NCBI RefSeq assembly: GCF_024734385.1
Contig: NZ_JANHAP010000002.1
Location: 248,001-312,000, forward strand
From: Dasania sp. GY-MA-18
GTDB taxonomy: Bacteria > Pseudomonadota > Gammaproteobacteria > Pseudomonadales > Dasaniaceae
Direction of reading: 5' to 3'
Length of the DNA: 64,000 nt
Every line of letters starts with the position of its first letter. Position 1 is the stretch's first letter. The translations under genes were made by a program, and so were the position numbers. Positions 1 to 11,000 of the stretch are shown here, piece after piece. Under the pieces are notes generated by a model. That model saw only the letters and a program-made list of their open reading frames with translations, searched no databases and had not been told where the DNA came from.

Positions 1-2
1 TG

Positions 3-554
3 CGTGGCAGCTCTCCCGATGGAGCCCTGTATTGGTTCTGCCGCATGATAGATGGCGGCTGCGACCCTTTTTATATTGCCCGGCGGGTAGTGCGCATGGC
101 CAGTGAAGATATAGGCAATGCCGACCCCAGAGCTTTAGAAATAGCCCTCAACGCCTGGGATGTGCAGCAGCGCCTAGGTAGCCCAGAAGGGGAGTTAGCC
201 ATAGCGCAGGCGGTGGTGTATTTAGCCAGCGCAGCTAAAAGTAATGCGGTTTACAGCGCCTATAACCAAGTGATGGCCGATATTAAAAGCCAGCCCAGCT
301 ATGAAGTACCGGTACATTTACGCAATGCCCCCACCAGCTTGATGAAGGATATGGACTACGGCGCCGAATATCGCTACGCCCATGACGAGCCTAACGGCTA
401 TGCCGCTGGTGAAAACTACTTACCCGAAGCCCTCAAAGACCAGCGCTATTATCAGCCTGTACCCAGAGGCTTGGAGTTGAAAATAGCCGAGAAGCTAAAT
501 AACCTGCGCGAACTTGATAAAACAAGTAGAATACGCCGCTATCCGGAGCCCTAA
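3..554 (+). CDS. rarA: Replication-associated recombination protein A, 3' part
   Basis: This is the C-terminal part (about 183 residues) of the RarA/MgsA AAA+ ATPase, which acts at stalled replication forks. The frame is open from the window edge, so the start and the Walker motifs lie outside. What is seen is the clamp-loader-like C-terminal region: the stretch [10 protein letters not shown], then [17 protein letters not shown], and [17 protein letters not shown], all typical of the family, then a tail ending RRYPEP. It stops 6 bp before crcB, so the two are probably cotranscribed. The rarA-crcB-serS order is common in Pseudomonas-like genomes. The ATG at 45 is internal, not a real start. 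Confidence 0.93.
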   Translation, partial: RGSSPDGALYWFCRMIDGGCDPFYIARRVVRMASEDIGNADPRALEIALNAWDVQQRLGSPEGELAIAQAVVYLASAAKSNAVYSAYNQVMADIKSQPSYEVPVHLRNAPTSLMKDMDYGAEYRYAHDEPNGYAAGENYLPEALKDQRYYQPVPRGLELKIAEKLNNLRELDKTSRIRRYPEP

Positions 555-560
555 GCTGTT

Positions 561-938
561 ATGAAACAAATGCTATTTATCGCATTAGGCGGGGCCGGAG
601 GGGCCTTATGCCGCTATGGCTTGGTGAACCTAATCAACCAGTTTTACCATGGTAAGTTCCCCTTGGGTACGTTTAGTGTCAATGTGATAGGCTCGTTTTT
701 AATTGGTGTAATGTATGTGCTTATTGCTGAGCGTTTATCGTTATCACCGGATTGGCGTAGCATTTTGATCGTGGGGTTTTTAGGTGCGTTTACCACCTTT
801 TCCACCTTTTCATTAGAGGCGATTACACTGCTAGAGCATGGCCAGCTCGGCAATGCATTTTTATATATTATTAGCAGCTTAGTGGTTTGTTTGTTGATGG
901 CTTGGCTGGCAATGATATTAACGCGCTTAGTTTTTTAG
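561..938 (+). CDS. crcB: Fluoride exporter CrcB
   Basis: A 125-residue, four-helix inner-membrane protein of the CrcB/Fluc family, which works as a dual-topology dimer to export fluoride. Family marks seen are the N-terminal GGAGGALCRYG, the central GTFSVNVIGSFLIG with its membrane Asn, and GFLGAFTTFSTFSLE, which holds the Phe/Thr/Ser residues lining the fluoride path. Length is normal. The gene starts 6 bp after rarA and no fluoride riboswitch fits in that space, so expression probably follows rarA. Confidence 0.95.
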   Translation: MKQMLFIALGGAGGALCRYGLVNLINQFYHGKFPLGTFSVNVIGSFLIGVMYVLIAERLSLSPDWRSILIVGFLGAFTTFSTFSLEAITLLEHGQLGNAFLYIISSLVVCLLMAWLAMILTRLVF

Positions 939-991
939 CGCGCTAGCCAATTCACTTTATATTCATTCGTTTTAAATAGGTTTTAAGCTCC

Positions 992-2284
992 ATGCTAGAT
1001 ATTAAAATTATTCGCCAAGACCCTGCTGGCGTTGCCGAAAAATTAGCTAAGAAAAAATACACGTTAGATATAGCGGCCTTTGAAGCACTGGACAATGAGC
1101 GCAAAGTTGCTGATAGCGAAAGCCAGGCGCTACTGGCTGAGCGCAAGTCGGCCTCTAAAAAAATTGGCGAGCTGGTACAGTCTGGGGTTAGCGTTGATGA
1201 AGCCAAGCAGACGGTTAATGAAACCCTAGCCAAAATCGGTGAGCAATTAGAGTCTTTAAAAGAGCGCGCCCGCAAAGCACAAGAGGCTATGGATGAGTTG
1301 CTGTTGTCCATACCCAATATTCCAGACGATGCTGTACCCGTAGGCGATGATGAAGACGCCAACATAGAGGTGGCCACCTGGGGGACTAAGCCCAGCTTTA
1401 GTTTTGAGCCTAAAGACCATGTAGACATAGGTGAAGCGCTGGGAGGCCTAGACTTTGATACTGCCAGCAAAATAACCGGCTCACGTTTTGTGGTGATGCA
1501 GGGCGCTATGGCGCGTCTGCACCGTGCACTGATTCAATTTATGTTAGACACCCATATTAATGAGCACGATTACCAAGAAGTTTATGTGCCCTATATGGTT
1601 AATGCCGATTCCTTAAAAGGCACTGGCCAGCTACCCAAGTTTGAAGAAGATTTGTTTAAGCTAGGCGGCGAGCAGGGTTACTATTTAATTCCAACTGCCG
1701 AAGTGCCGGTAACTAATATGCTGCGCGACCAAATTGTGGACGCCAAGCAAATGGAATACGGCCTGCGCTACACCTGCCACACCCCTTGTTTTCGCAGTGA
1801 GGCCGGCAGCTATGGCCGCGATACCCGCGGCATGATACGCCAGCATCAGTTTGAAAAAGTGGAAATGGTGCAACTGGTTAAGCCTAGCGAGTCAGAGCAG
1901 GCCCTAGAGAGCTTAACCGGCCATGCCGAAGCCATATTGCAAAAGCTAGGCTTGGCTTACCGCAAGGTGATTTTATGCGGTGGCGACCTGGGTTTCTCGG
2001 CATTAAAGACTTACGACTTAGAAGTGTGGCTACCCGGTCAGCAAAAATACCGCGAGATCTCATCGTGCAGTAACTTTGGTGATTATCAAGCCCGGCGCAT
2101 GATGGCAAGGTGGCGCAACCCCGAAACCAATAAGCCAGAGCTACTGCATACTCTTAATGGCTCTGGTTTAGCGGTAGGCCGCACCTTGGTTGCTATTTTG
2201 GAGAATTACCAAACCGAGCAGGGAACGGTTACCGTGCCCGAGGCCTTGCGCCCCTATATGGGTGGTATTACGGAGTTGTCTTAA
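992..2284 (+). CDS. serS: Seryl-tRNA synthetase
   Basis: A 430-residue class II aminoacyl-tRNA synthetase that charges tRNA-Ser (and tRNA-Sec where present) in the cytosol. The N-terminal 110 residues form the long antiparallel coiled coil that grips the tRNA variable arm. The catalytic core shows motif 2 ([17 protein letters not shown] then HQFEKVEM) and motif 3 near residues 389-405 ([19 protein letters not shown]). Full length and intact. It follows crcB after a 53-bp gap and has only a weak ribosome-binding site. Confidence 0.98.
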   Translation: MLDIKIIRQDPAGVAEKLAKKKYTLDIAAFEALDNERKVADSESQALLAERKSASKKIGELVQSGVSVDEAKQTVNETLAKIGEQLESLKERARKAQEAMDELLLSIPNIPDDAVPVGDDEDANIEVATWGTKPSFSFEPKDHVDIGEALGGLDFDTASKITGSRFVVMQGAMARLHRALIQFMLDTHINEHDYQEVYVPYMVNADSLKGTGQLPKFEEDLFKLGGEQGYYLIPTAEVPVTNMLRDQIVDAKQMEYGLRYTCHTPCFRSEAGSYGRDTRGMIRQHQFEKVEMVQLVKPSESEQALESLTGHAEAILQKLGLAYRKVILCGGDLGFSALKTYDLEVWLPGQQKYREISSCSNFGDYQARRMMARWRNPETNKPELLHTLNGSGLAVGRTLVAILENYQTEQGTVTVPEALRPYMGGITELS

Positions 2285-2417
2285 GCAACGCCCTGCGGCA
2301 AGCCCTATAGTTAACATGACCTATACGCTGTGTTGGCTGCAGGGCTTGGCAAAATTTACCGTATTAGTATTAAAGAAGTGAGCGCTTGGGTCGATATTAG
2401 ATTTAGGAGCTCACTTA

Positions 2418-2645
2418 ATGATCAATTTACCCCCCATCAATACCACCCCTTTTAAGGCTACTGCTGCGGCTAAAAAAAGCCAGCGTAGGGCCTATGCCGT
2501 AGAGCCTGAGCGAGAAGAGCAAAAGCCTGTTACTGCTGAGCGCCGCGGCCACCGCAATCGTCGCAAAACCCCCGGCGGCCAGTACGTAGTCGACCGCCGT
2601 GTCAGTTCTGATAGACGCAAAGGGCGGGTCAATCTTATTGTTTAG
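2418..2645 (+). CDS. Small basic protein of unknown function
   Basis: A 75-residue hydrophilic protein, very rich in Arg and Lys, with no signal peptide or membrane segment. The second half has repeated Arg pairs (AERRGHRNRRK, VDRRVSSDRRKGR), which would suit nucleic-acid or ribosome contact, but no family is recognised. A good ribosome-binding site (AGGAG, about 9 nt before the ATG) supports translation. It lies 133 bp after serS and ends 9 bp from the convergent protease gene. Function unknown. Confidence 0.7.
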   Translation: MINLPPINTTPFKATAAAKKSQRRAYAVEPEREEQKPVTAERRGHRNRRKTPGGQYVVDRRVSSDRRKGRVNLIV

Positions 2646-2654
2646 TTTTTGTAC

Positions 2655-4796
2655 TTACATGCTGGGTGCATAAGCGGGCCGCTTAGCCACTTGCTGGGGC
2701 TGATAATAGGGCATGGCATCCAGTAAAATTTGACCGGCCTCATTGAGTAAAGGGTCATTTTCATCAATGGCGTTGCTGGGCTCGTTAGCGGCGGTTTTTT
2801 CAGCTTGTTCTTTGCTGTCTTCCTCTTTGAGTTCGTCCAAGTCGGTTATCAAACTTAAGCCCTTAGCTTTTCTACGCTTGTTCTCTATGGCTAGGAGTTT
2901 ATTTTTTTCCTCTTCATCCAAGGCTTTACGGTCGGCTATGTTCAATGGGATATGGGTTATTTTTTTGGCTTGGTCAGCCAGTTCATGCCTATCTTTCATA
3001 AAGATAAAATCCGGGTCATGGGCTACGCGTTGCTGATGTTGTTGCGCCAGAGTGGGGATGGCTTGCTCCAAGTTGTAATATTTGCGCAAATTCATGGCGG
3101 CTATGGTGTCCCAGGGTAGGGCATGCTCTAGGGAGCTTTCGCCCACTTTTTCGCTGTCGTACAAGGAGGGGAATAGAATATCGGGCACTACGCCGCGGTG
3201 CTGAGTACTTTCACCCGACACACGGTAAAACTTGGACTCAGTGATTTTTAACTGGCCTTGGGTTAAGTCATTGATGGACTGCACTGTGCCTTTGCCAAAA
3301 GAGGGCGAGCCGATAATCAGTGCGCGCTTATAGTCCTGCATAGCGCCGGCAAATATTTCAGAGGCTGAGGCACTGAGGCGATTAATGAGTACCACTACCG
3401 GCATATCAAAATAATTAGAGCGGTAGTTTTTACCGGCTCTATCAACCTTGCCATTGGAGTGGCGAATTTGCACGGTGGCGCCGGCTTCTATAAATAGGCT
3501 GGTCAAGGCATTGGCCTCGTCTAGTGAGCCGCCGCCATTATCCCTAAGGTCGATAATAATGCCTTCGGCCCCTTCGGCTTGCAGGGCGGTTACGTGTTTC
3601 ATCACGTCGTAGCTAGTGCTTCTGAAATCGGGGTGGTTAATATCTCTTACGGCAAAGTTGCGATAAAAGGTGGGTAGGTCAATGACCCCAAGTTTATGCA
3701 TGTTGCCTTGGTGCATAATATTTAACATTTTACGCTGCGCGCTTTGCTCTTCTAGCTTTACAGTGTCACGGCGTATCTTAATCAGCTTGCGCTCATCATC
3801 GGTTTTGGCGGTGACAGGGATGACCTCTAAGTGCACTATGCTGTCTTTAGGGCCGCGTATTAGGTCTACTACCTCGTCTAAGCGCATGCCTATGACGTCT
3901 ACTAACTCTTCATCGCCTTGGGCAACGCCTACTATGCGGTCCGAGGGTTGTAGCTCGCCTTGTTTAAACGCTGGCCCTGCAGGTACCAGGCGTACTACCT
4001 TGGTATATTCGTCCTCTTGCTGCAGCACTGCGCCTATGCCTTGTAGGGACAGGCGCATATTAATATTGAAGTTTTCCGAGCTGCGCGGCGATAGGTAGTT
4101 GGTATGGGGGTCGTATAGCTCGGTAAGAGAATTGATATAAGCCTGAAACGCGTCCTCGGCGTTGGACTGCTGGACCCGGTTAAACTGGTTTTGATAGCGC
4201 TTGCTTAGCAGCTTGACTATTTCAGGGTCAGACTTGCCAGCTAGCTGCAGGCTAACAATGCGGCTTTTAAGCAACTTGCGCCACAGGTCGTCAGCGGCAG
4301 CAGCATCTTGTGGCCAGGGTTGTTCGGAGCGGTCTAGTAGTAGGCTTTCTTTGCGGTTTAAATCCAGGCTATCTATTAACGTGGGCAATTGTTCTTGTAT
4401 AGCACTGATGCGTGCCAATACTCGTTGCTGGTAGCGGTTGTAAATGGCGTAGCCGGTGCTAAGGTCGCCACGTTTTAGTTCATCATCTAGCAGTAGGCGC
4501 TTGGGCTCAAACTCGGCTATATCACTGGCCAGAAAAAAGGTTTTGGCACCATCTAAGCGATTAAGGTAATTGTCGAAAAACTGTGACGATATGGCGTCAT
4601 CCACTGGTTTTCCTGCGTAGTGCATATAGGTGAGTTTGCGGATGATTTCTTTGGTGGTTTTAGCTTGTTCGGCGGTGGGCGCTAGCGCGGGGGTAGTGGT
4701 TGGCACAGCCAGTGCGGCTGGTAGGCTGGCGCATATAAAAAATACGAGAGAAATCAGGGCTGTAAAACGACAAGACGTACGGCTAGCTGTGCTCAA
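2655..4796 (-). CDS. prc: Tail-specific (C-terminal processing) protease
   Basis: A 713-residue periplasmic serine protease of the Prc/Tsp (S41A) family, which degrades or trims proteins with nonpolar C-termini, for example lipoproteins and peptidoglycan hydrolases. Order: signal peptide (1-30), N-terminal helical domain, PDZ domain (about 245-330), then the protease core with IIIDLRDNGGG (413-423) and the Ser-Lys dyad Ser477 (SASASEIFAG) and Lys502 (SFGKGTVQ). Their 25-residue spacing equals that of E. coli Prc. The start is TTG at 4796, preceded by GGGA at 7 nt. The C-terminal tail is charged. Confidence 0.95.
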   Translation of the reverse strand: MSTASRTSCRFTALISLVFFICASLPAALAVPTTTPALAPTAEQAKTTKEIIRKLTYMHYAGKPVDDAISSQFFDNYLNRLDGAKTFFLASDIAEFEPKRLLLDDELKRGDLSTGYAIYNRYQQRVLARISAIQEQLPTLIDSLDLNRKESLLLDRSEQPWPQDAAAADDLWRKLLKSRIVSLQLAGKSDPEIVKLLSKRYQNQFNRVQQSNAEDAFQAYINSLTELYDPHTNYLSPRSSENFNINMRLSLQGIGAVLQQEDEYTKVVRLVPAGPAFKQGELQPSDRIVGVAQGDEELVDVIGMRLDEVVDLIRGPKDSIVHLEVIPVTAKTDDERKLIKIRRDTVKLEEQSAQRKMLNIMHQGNMHKLGVIDLPTFYRNFAVRDINHPDFRSTSYDVMKHVTALQAEGAEGIIIDLRDNGGGSLDEANALTSLFIEAGATVQIRHSNGKVDRAGKNYRSNYFDMPVVVLINRLSASASEIFAGAMQDYKRALIIGSPSFGKGTVQSINDLTQGQLKITESKFYRVSGESTQHRGVVPDILFPSLYDSEKVGESSLEHALPWDTIAAMNLRKYYNLEQAIPTLAQQHQQRVAHDPDFIFMKDRHELADQAKKITHIPLNIADRKALDEEEKNKLLAIENKRRKAKGLSLITDLDELKEEDSKEQAEKTAANEPSNAIDENDPLLNEAGQILLDAMPYYQPQQVAKRPAYAPSM

Positions 4797-5319
4797 AACA
4801 ATATCCCAACTGTAAATTATTTAATTACAGGCATTATTTCATAGAGATTGCTGGTGTGCATCATCTATGTTTTAATGCCTGCATCGTTTCTATTTATACT
4901 CTTATAAAACAATAACATAGAGTAAATAGAGTAATAGTATACGCTGAAGCTATGGCAGGATACTGGGTACTACTCTGTTGCTAATACGGTGTTAAATCCC
5001 CGGGCAGTTTGAGTGCTGCGTATTGAACAATAACAGTAAGGGCTGTGGCGATAAGGCCTTAGCCGTGAACGGCGTAAAATAACTAGCACTAGATAAGTCG
5101 CCATTTATATTAAAGTTTTATGCCCACAGCGCGATATAAGCACTATGCACGCTTATATGCCGACTTTTTTGGCAATGGGTTTTATGCCTTTGGCTTTACT
5201 GTACTAAGCTAGGCTATGTTTATAGCTAGCCCAGCTGAGCAGCATCAATAAAACTGATATCTGTAATTAAAGCGCACAGTATTAAAAATGGTTTAACAGA
5301 CTGATAACAGGGTCCAACA
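4797..5319. other. Divergent intergenic region, prc / chemoreceptor
   Basis: About 520 bases between two divergent genes. It is AT-rich near prc, with many short TA-rich steps around 4880-4945. No convincing small gene or RNA was found. It should hold both promoters, but no single clear -35/-10 pair can be named. An AGGG box 6 nt before 5320 supports the chemoreceptor start. Confidence 0.5.
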
Positions 5320-6810
5320 ATGCTTAAAAAAAACCTAGCACTCAGATTGCTTTGCATTACCATTTTAACCGTTACCGTGGTGATGGTTTTATCTGGGGCC
5401 TATTCCTATAAGGCTGTTAAAAAGAACCTTATTGCTGATGCTGAGGAGAGTGTAAGTCTGGCTCTAGAGCGCATGCAGTTAAATTTACCGGCTTTGATAT
5501 GGAATTTTGAGGAAGAGCAGTTGCAGCGTGTTGCGCGCTCTGAGCTTAAAAGCCATTATGTAAATTCTGTCACCATATTGTCGGAAAGCGACGATGAGCT
5601 TTTCTCCGGCGGCGATAAAAGTGGTAAGCAGTTTATTCAAGAACTTAAGCATAATGATAGCGGTGAAGTAAGTGTGGTGGGTAAAATCATCCTTACATTA
5701 GACCAAAACCGCATCGATAAAGAGCTTAACAACTCGCTGCAAAATGCCATGATACAAATTCTCATCATTATTGCCGTGTTATCAGCTTTGCTCATCATAC
5801 TGGTTAGAAATATGGTGACCAGGCCAATCAATCTGGTCTGCAAGGGGATTACCGATATTGCTCATGGTGAAGGTGACTTAACTCAACGTATGCCTGTGCG
5901 AGGCCATGATGAGATGGCCGTGTTATCCGAACAATTCAATTTGTTTGTGACTCAGATACAAACCCTGGTGTTGTCCACTATGCAGTCTATCGTGAAGCTC
6001 AACCAGTTTGCTGGCAGCGTGCAGGACTCATCAGGTAAAGTGACGGGTCTGCTCTCGCAACAGCAAGATGAAACTAATTTGGTTGCAACTGCGGTTACAG
6101 AAATGAGTGCCAGCGCCAAAGAGGTTGCCGAGAATGCTCAAAACACTGCTGATGCCGCAAACCATGTAAAAGCCGATGCTGAAAATGTTCACGGCATAGT
6201 TAATGATTCGATTAATTCCGTTCAGGCTCTGTCTGGCCAGTTAGAGAAAACCAGCGAGGTTATCGATAATCTAGAGAACGAAGTGCAAGGCATAGTCACT
6301 ATCTTAGAGGTAATTAGCGGTATAGCCGAGCAAACTAACTTGCTGGCACTCAATGCTGCGATAGAATCCGCCAGGGCGGGTGAGCAAGGTCGCGGGTTTG
6401 CGGTAGTAGCTGATGAAGTGCGAGCCCTAGCTAGCCGGACTCAGCAATCAACCAAAGAAATTAATAGTAATATTAACCGCTTAAAAGAAGGCTCTGCACT
6501 GGCAGTGCAGGTGCTAAAAGAGAGCCGTACTATAGGCGATGAGACGGTGGAGAGTGCTAAAAAGAGTGGTGAGTCCATCATTGCTATAGTGGAGTCAACT
6601 AAGCAGATTATGAATATGTCGACCCAGATCGCCACGGCTGTAGAGGAGCAAAGCCTCGTCTCTAACGATATAGATAGAAATATTTCACGTATAGTCAATA
6701 CTGGCGAAGAGAGTAGCCATATTGTTAATGAAATTGCTGAGCAGGCCACTCAGTTAGCTTCTTTATCAAAAGAGCTAGATTTATTAATCCACCGCTTTAA
6801 GGTTGAGTAA
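5320..6810 (+). CDS. Methyl-accepting chemotaxis protein
   Basis: A 496-residue transmembrane chemoreceptor that would signal through CheA/CheW to the flagellar motor. Layout: TM1 (about 10-30), a short periplasmic sensor region (31-140), TM2 (about 143-162), HAMP (about 163-215, with MVTRPINLV and [12 protein letters not shown]), then a long coiled-coil signalling domain. The highly conserved hairpin tip is intact ([19 protein letters not shown], then [15 protein letters not shown]). The small periplasmic domain resembles single-Cache-like sensors, but the ligand cannot be read. No che genes are nearby. It precedes a periplasmic solute-binding protein by 39 bp, so the pair may act together. 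Confidence 0.94.
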   Translation: MLKKNLALRLLCITILTVTVVMVLSGAYSYKAVKKNLIADAEESVSLALERMQLNLPALIWNFEEEQLQRVARSELKSHYVNSVTILSESDDELFSGGDKSGKQFIQELKHNDSGEVSVVGKIILTLDQNRIDKELNNSLQNAMIQILIIIAVLSALLIILVRNMVTRPINLVCKGITDIAHGEGDLTQRMPVRGHDEMAVLSEQFNLFVTQIQTLVLSTMQSIVKLNQFAGSVQDSSGKVTGLLSQQQDETNLVATAVTEMSASAKEVAENAQNTADAANHVKADAENVHGIVNDSINSVQALSGQLEKTSEVIDNLENEVQGIVTILEVISGIAEQTNLLALNAAIESARAGEQGRGFAVVADEVRALASRTQQSTKEINSNINRLKEGSALAVQVLKESRTIGDETVESAKKSGESIIAIVESTKQIMNMSTQIATAVEEQSLVSNDIDRNISRIVNTGEESSHIVNEIAEQATQLASLSKELDLLIHRFKVE

Positions 6811-6849
6811 TTGTTTTGAGCTTTACATCTCAAAGTTTTAATAGATAGC

Positions 6850-7665
6850 GTGGGGAGTGTAACGATAAACGCCCCCTCAGATTTCACTACCTCCTGTTTT
6901 AGGCGGGCTAGGCAATGGCGCTACTATTGCTGCATACTATTATTGCTGCTGTGCCAACCGCAGGCTTACAGCGAAGAAATTAGCCTGGTCGGCGAAGAGT
7001 ATTGTCCCCACAACTGCCAGCCTAACTCAAACAAGCCTGGCTATTTGGTTGAAATCGCCCAGCAGATTTTTACTGAAGCCGGCTATACGGTTACTTATAA
7101 TAATATGCCCTGGTCCAGAGCACTGCATGGCGCCCGGTATGGCGAGTTTGATGCGGTTGTCAGTGTGGGGCCTGCAGAGGCGCCCGGTTTTATTTTTACC
7201 CAGGCAAAAATGGGCTATGCCAAGCATAATTTTTACACTCTTAGTGATAATCACTGGCAGTATACGGGTGATGAATCTTTAAACCAGGTGCGCTTAGGGG
7301 CCATTCAGGATTATTCATACGGCACTTTTTATTATCGCTACATTGTTCCTCATTTAGCAGAACCTACTCGGGTGCAAGTGATAGGCGGCAATGGTGGATT
7401 GGTCAGAAACTTAAAAAAGCTTGCTGCAGGTAGGATTGATGTACTGGTTGAAGATCAGTTTGTAATGGACTATTACCGCCACCATGAAAAACTAGGCATC
7501 AAACTACGTTTTGCGGGTGTGGCCGATGAAGAGGATTTATATATAGCCTTTTCGCCTGCCAGACCTAATTCGCGGCGCTATGCCCAAGTGTTAAACGAGG
7601 GCTATGAGCGCTTAGTTGCTAGCGGGCAGCTAGAGTTGATAATGGCAAAATATTTTCCGCGCTAA
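6850..7665 (+). CDS. Periplasmic solute-binding protein (SBP family 3-like)
   Basis: A 271-residue protein resembling amino-acid-type periplasmic binding proteins (SBP_bac_3). A GTG at 6850 is the only start that includes the signal peptide: basic residues, then YCCILLLLLCQPQAYS, with cleavage near residue 42. The mature part begins with a lobe carrying PGYLVEIAQQIF and NNMPWSRALHGARYGEFDAVVSVG, the usual fold start, and ends with LELIMAKYFPR. No permease or ATPase genes are adjacent, so it may serve as a sensory or orphan binding protein. It starts 39 bp after the chemoreceptor and is probably cotranscribed with it. Confidence 0.82.
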   Translation: MGSVTINAPSDFTTSCFRRARQWRYYCCILLLLLCQPQAYSEEISLVGEEYCPHNCQPNSNKPGYLVEIAQQIFTEAGYTVTYNNMPWSRALHGARYGEFDAVVSVGPAEAPGFIFTQAKMGYAKHNFYTLSDNHWQYTGDESLNQVRLGAIQDYSYGTFYYRYIVPHLAEPTRVQVIGGNGGLVRNLKKLAAGRIDVLVEDQFVMDYYRHHEKLGIKLRFAGVADEEDLYIAFSPARPNSRRYAQVLNEGYERLVASGQLELIMAKYFPR

Positions 7666-8077
7666 CAGTAATTATAGCTTGCTGTAAAAGATCCCTTCCA
7701 TAATGCTATCTTCGTTGCAATTATAGGCTGTGCCTGCTGGCTATTAAGTCTATCCCCTAAACCGTCCCGAACACTTGCCAGCTTCTGTTAGGCAATAATA
7801 ACCAGTGTAGAATCACCTGAAATTTTGCTCATTTAAGTGGCTTTAGTGATACGCTGAGCAGGAAAGCTTCAGTAATTACCTTGTAGTGCATTCCATATTT
7901 TTCTTCTAGGCTGAGTTATGTTGGGCCAGCTTGCTGTGAAGATTGTTCTGGTGTTCATAAAGCACCAAATTGGATGGGTTTGGCATCTCCTCAGTGAAAT
8001 AGACTCTGTGTACTATTGGGTTATAAGTCGATATTTGATTGTTGCAAAACCATGAATAAAAACGGTAGAGAGTATAT
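7666..8077. other. Intergenic region before the amidohydrolase pair
   Basis: About 410 bases with no recognisable gene. It probably contains the promoter of the downstream tandem amidohydrolases. A purine-rich AGAG stretch lies just before the ATG at 8078. No strong terminator hairpin with a T-run follows the binding-protein gene. The 38-bp element found at other genes of this block was looked for here and not found. Confidence 0.4.
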
Positions 8078-11000
8078 ATGTCACAAATTATCAGAAGTCT
8101 AAAAGCCATAATGCCTTTGGGGTGTTTGCTGTTGGGTGCTGGGGTCAGCGGCGTTCAGGCTGAAAGCTGGGACATTACTGACACAGGGCAGCCCAATTAC
8201 GAGGTGGAGTTTTCTGTGACTGAGGGGACCTGGCTGAGTGTGGATGTTAGTCCAGACGGTAAGACCCTGGTTTTTGATTTATTAGGTGACATTTACACTT
8301 TGCCGGCCACTGGCGGTGAGGCCAGCTTGATTCGTGGTGGTGCGGCACTTGAACGTATCCCCAGTTTTAGCCCGGACGGATCTAAAATACTCTATGTGAG
8401 TGATCGCAGTGGTGAAGATAATATTTGGGTGGCTAACACGGACGGCTCAGCTGCCCGTATGATTACGCAAGAAACAACCAATATGCTGACCAATCCTGAA
8501 TGGAGTGCTGATGGCGAGTATGTAGTAGCCGCCAGGGTTGGCAATACTTTTGACAGTCAGAAGATGTCTACCTTGCAGCTTTTTCATATCAATGGCGGTA
8601 AGGGCCGGACCTTAGTCGAAACGCCAGAAAACAAACGTGATGTACAAGAGCCTAACTTTTCTAGTGATGGCCGATATATCTACTATACGCAGCGGTTAGT
8701 TGATCATCATATTTTCGTCGATGCTAACCATGTTAATTACGGTATTATGCGCCGTGATTTGGCAACCGGGGAAACTACAGCTCTGATTAAAGGCTTTGGT
8801 GGCGCATTGTCACCACAAGTGTCGCCCAATAATAAACGGCTTGCGTTTGTGCGTCGTGTCAAAGATAAAACAGTTTTATTTGTACACGACCTTATATCTG
8901 GCGAGCAACGCCCGGTCTATGCCGATTTGGATCGTGATCAGCAGGCCGACTTTTATCTGCAAGGTGTTTACTACCCACAGTTTGATTGGTTTCCTGATAA
9001 TAAGCATGTTGCGATTTGGGGCAAGGGTAAGTTATTTAAAATTAATATGGACACAGGTGAGGCTAAGGAAATTCCATTTCTGGCACACACCAAGCACCGA
9101 ATTACTAAAACCCCTCGTTTTTCTGACGACTTGGCACCAGAGCAGCTCACGGTTAAAACAGTGCGCCAACTAGCTATTGCTAAAAAGCAATCTGATATGG
9201 TTTTTCACGCGCTGGGTTATCTATGGAAAAAAGAGTTACCTAATGGCAAGCCTAAACGTATCACTTCATCGCAGGCGTTTGAGTTTGATCCAGCCTTCTC
9301 ACCTAATAATAGAAAGCTGGCTTACGTAGAGTGGGATGATGAAAAGGGTAGTGCTTTAACACTGGCAACCCCCAGCGGTAAGCGTAAAAACACTTTAGTT
9401 GAGAGCCGTGGCGTTATCCGACAGCCTGTATTTTCACCTGACGGTAAATACCTAGCCTACATCATCGATGAAAACAGCAAAACTTTGGGCGGCTACCGAG
9501 CAAAGCCGGGCTTGTATATTGTTTCTGTACAGGGTGGGGAATCGAAAAAGATTGCTGAGATGGCACAAACCCCTATTTTTTCTAATGATGGCAAACGCGT
9601 TTATTACACGCGCATGGAAAGCAAAAATACCTATATCTCCAGTGTTACTACAGAGGGATTTGACCATCGTGATCATGTGCTAGCCAAAGGTGCCGACCGG
9701 CATGAGCTAAAACTTAGCCCTGATGGCCAGTGGATCGCTTTCAAAGAAGACCAGCAATACTATGTGCTGCCCTATAAAGAAACAGGCGCCTTGACTGAAA
9801 TTTCAGCTAAGGACGATGCCGTGCCTGTTACCGCATTAACGGTATCTAGCGGTTATAACCTCGCTTGGGCACCAGACAGTAGCGCCCTATATTGGACTCT
9901 GGGTAAGGATCTATACCGAGTTTCTAGCAGTGACTTTTCTACGCACGCTGCAAACGCTGCCCCCTACGCCAGTATTGGTTTAATCGCTAAAGGAGACAAA
10001 CCAGCAGGTGTTGTTGCGTTTACCGGTGGCCAAGTGATTACCATGCAGGGCGATAAAGTTATTGCGCAAGGCACCGTAGTTGTTGAGGGTAATCGTATTG
10101 TTGCCGTAGGTGATGCTAACGAAGTGCTGATACCCAAAGATGCTCATATAGTAGACACCACAGGCAAAACGGTAATGCCTGGTCTGGTAGATATGCATGG
10201 CCACATAGACTGTTGTTATTACGGCGGACTAATGCCACAAAAACATGCTAGCCACTACGCTGCTGCCGCCTATGGAATAACTACTAATTATGATCCTTAC
10301 ACATCTGAAATTCCGGCCTATGCAGCTATGGAAATGCAACAGGCTGGTATTTTAGTGGGGCCTAGGTTTCTTTCTTCAGGCAGAGTGATCTATGGGCGCC
10401 CAGGTAAAGGTGATACAACGTATCAGCCATTGCATAGTTATGCCGATGCCGAGAATGTCATGGTGCGAAAAAGAGCATTAGGCGGACGTGTAATCAAAAG
10501 CTATAAGCAGCCTTCTCGGCGCGCACGCCAGCAATTGGTGAAAGCTGGCCGTGAGGCTGGCGTTATGGTCGATGCCGAAGGTGAGAGCCATTTTTACTTT
10601 GATATTAGTATGATCCTTGATGGTCACATGGCGCTAGAGCATGTTATCCCCGTAGCTAATTACTATGATGATATTGTGCAGTTAATGGCCCATAGTGATA
10701 TCGCCAATACGCCTACGCTGAATGTGACTTTTGGTGAGATCATGGGCGAAAATTATTTTTATCAAAGTACCCGCGCTTGGACAGACCCCAAAATAAAGTC
10801 CTATGTGCAAGATACCACTTCAAGTTACAGCCCTGTAGGTACACCTTATTCTGCCCCGTTGCATGTGCGTAGCATGACCAGCTTGCATGCCGCTGAAGAA
10901 ATTTGGGATGTAGGCTTTAGGGCTGCCAGCCGCTCGGTAAAAAAACTGGATGATGCTGGTGTGATTATCAATGCAGGTTCTCATGGTCAGGTTTATGGTC

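Noticed and set aside
555-560. Fluoride riboswitch before crcB
   Set aside because: Only 6 bp separate rarA and crcB, and no riboswitch fold was seen.
4977-5014. GTTGCTAAT resembling the left arm of the 38-bp element
   Set aside because: The TCACC core and the right arm are absent, so a chance match.
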